Shown: positions 5,381-6,381 of the stretch, in pieces
Layout of the letters: each line of letters opens with the position of its first letter
Numbering within the stretch: the stretch's first letter is position 1
From: Erythrobacter sp. UBA3075
GTDB lineage: Bacteria > Pseudomonadota > Alphaproteobacteria > Sphingomonadales > Sphingomonadaceae
Direction: 5' to 3'
NCBI GenBank assembly: GCA_002367375.1
Contig: DFBR01000137.1
Span: 1 to 6,381, forward strand
Length of the DNA stretch: 6,381 bases
Program-made: the position numbers and the translations under genes
The notes under the pieces: model-generated
Databases searched by the model: none
The model's input: the letters and a program-made list of their open reading frames with translations, nothing else
What the model was told of the DNA's origin: nothing

Positions 5381-6381
5381 ATGACCGGGGAGGGGCAATT
5401 GTTCGAGAGTGACGCAAGCGAAGCAAGCGTGCCAGACAATGTGCCGCTCGAAGATTGGCCGCTGCGCCCTTGGTTGCTCGCCGCGATAGGCGCGCTTGCC
5501 GGTCTGGCGGTCTACGAATTGCTGGACGGGTTCGAGGCAGAAGCGTGGCGCGCCGCGCTGGCCGCGTTCTTCTTTTTCAGCGCATTGGCAGCAGGCTTTG
5601 TTCTGCGGCCACAGCGATTGCCCGAAGCTGCCGTATTCGCGCTGGGCCTTGGCGCAGTGATGGGCGGGATTTCCTATCTCGTGGTCAATTCGGGGGATTC
5701 GCGCGCGGGCGAGGGATTTGCCTTTGCCGCGGGCGTATTCTTCTCAGTCCTCGCGGTTCCGCTGTTCCAGGCTGATTTCCACCGCAAGCGCTGGGCCACG
5801 TCCTATCCCGAATCGCATTTCCATGTGTGGACCGATGCGGTCAGCGCGGGCGGGGCGTTCCTGTTTATGTTGCTCAGCTGGGCTTTGCTGTGGCTGGTCC
5901 ACGGATTGTTCAGCCTGATCGGCATCGATGTGATCGAGGATCTGATCCAGACCGGCTGGTTCAGCGCCATGTTTGCCGGCGCAACCTTCGGCGCGGCGCT
6001 GGGCGTGTTGCGCAACCAGCTCGGCATCATCGGCACGTTGCAGCGCGTGGTGATGCTGGTGTTTGCGCTGCTGGCGGTGCCGTTCGCGCTCGCGATCCTG
6101 TTATTCCTCGTCATCCTGCTGTTTTCCGGCGGCAGCGCTTTGTGGGAAGCGACCGACAGCGCGACGCCTGTCTTGCTCACCTGCGCGGTGGGATGCTTCA
6201 TCCTGTGCAATGCCGTGGTGCGCGACGATGATGAGCAGCGCAGCGGCAGCATGGTGATGCAGGCCGCCGCACTTGTGCTGGCTTTCTGTATCTTCCCGCT
6301 CACCCTGTTCGCCGCGATCAGCATGGGCATTCGCATCGACCAACACGGTCTTTCGCCAGAACGCATCTGGGCGCTGATCGC
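5381..6381 (+). CDS. DUF4153 multi-pass membrane protein (3' end outside window)
   Basis: An open frame of 333 codons runs from ATG 5381 off the right edge. After a hydrophilic, acidic N-terminus (1-25) comes Asp-Trp-Pro-Leu-Arg-Pro-Trp and then about nine predicted membrane helices, at roughly 31-48, 57-76, 83-103, 114-130, 155-178, 192-209, 222-248, 262-280 and 292-315. The pattern, with a late His-Gly-Leu-Ser-Pro-Glu-Arg-Ile-Trp-Ala-Leu motif (322-332), matches the DUF4153 family of bacterial inner-membrane proteins, whose function is unknown. The start is four bases after the FKBP stop, so the two are likely co-transcribed. The GGA before ATG 5381 is a weak ribosome-binding site. A much better GGGGAGGGG (5387-5395) sits just before an in-frame TTG at 5399, which could be the real start and would shorten the protein by six residues. 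The family's C-terminal soluble part would lie beyond the window. Confidence 0.82.
   Translation, partial: MTGEGQLFESDASEASVPDNVPLEDWPLRPWLLAAIGALAGLAVYELLDGFEAEAWRAALAAFFFFSALAAGFVLRPQRLPEAAVFALGLGAVMGGISYLVVNSGDSRAGEGFAFAAGVFFSVLAVPLFQADFHRKRWATSYPESHFHVWTDAVSAGGAFLFMLLSWALLWLVHGLFSLIGIDVIEDLIQTGWFSAMFAGATFGAALGVLRNQLGIIGTLQRVVMLVFALLAVPFALAILLFLVILLFSGGSALWEATDSATPVLLTCAVGCFILCNAVVRDDDEQRSGSMVMQAAALVLAFCIFPLTLFAAISMGIRIDQHGLSPERIWALI

Noticed and set aside
5803..6366. 187-codon open frame on the minus strand
   Set aside because: It is antisense to the DUF4153 gene, rich in Ser/Arg/Thr/Asn as expected of a shadow of membrane-helix codons, and has no family resemblance.
1..6381. Mobile element, CRISPR array, defence system or recent island
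   Set aside because: I saw no transposase, integrase, direct-repeat array, tRNA attachment site or change in base composition. All genes fit a housekeeping chromosomal context.

Overview
The window looks like ordinary chromosome from a GC-rich alphaproteobacterium, most likely a sphingomonad of the Erythrobacteraceae type. This is inferred from the gene families and their order: an MCE/MlaD protein followed by an ABC-transport auxiliary lipoprotein, an ATP12-type F1 assembly chaperone (an alphaproteobacterial and mitochondrial family), a DUF4153 membrane protein, and a low count of GANTC sites. There are no mobile elements, CRISPR arrays, tRNAs or rRNAs, and nothing points to recent transfer.

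Layout. Positions 1-1096 (+) hold the 3' end of an mlaD-like gene and a complete lipoprotein gene, the tail of a lipid-transport (Mla/MCE ABC) operon. Positions 1093-4240 (-) hold five genes, transcribed in the order crcB, RluC-type pseudouridine synthase, HAD phosphatase, a small two-helix membrane protein, ATP12 chaperone. Every junction in this chain is a stop/start overlap (4, 4, 8 and 4 bases), so it is almost certainly one translationally coupled operon. The + operon and the - operon converge, and one CTAG palindrome at 1093-1096 supplies both stop codons. Positions 4241-4446 are a divergent control region with a probable extended -10 promoter for rpsU and a hairpin. Positions 4447-4653 (+) are rpsU (ribosomal protein S21), followed by a strong intrinsic terminator at 4709-4748. 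Positions 4789-5376 (+) encode a membrane-anchored FKBP-type prolyl isomerase. Four bases later a DUF4153 multi-pass membrane protein begins and runs off the right edge (5381 to beyond 6381).

How the genes relate. The left end concerns phospholipid traffic between the membranes. The minus-strand operon mixes housekeeping roles: fluoride export, rRNA modification, small-phosphoester removal and F1-ATPase assembly. The right side joins a ribosomal protein gene to envelope proteins. I found no clear undescribed system. The points most worth a second look are the fully overlapping five-gene chain with its uncharacterised 72-residue membrane protein, the shared CTAG stop, the divergent crcB/rpsU region, and an excess of CAATTG hexamers.
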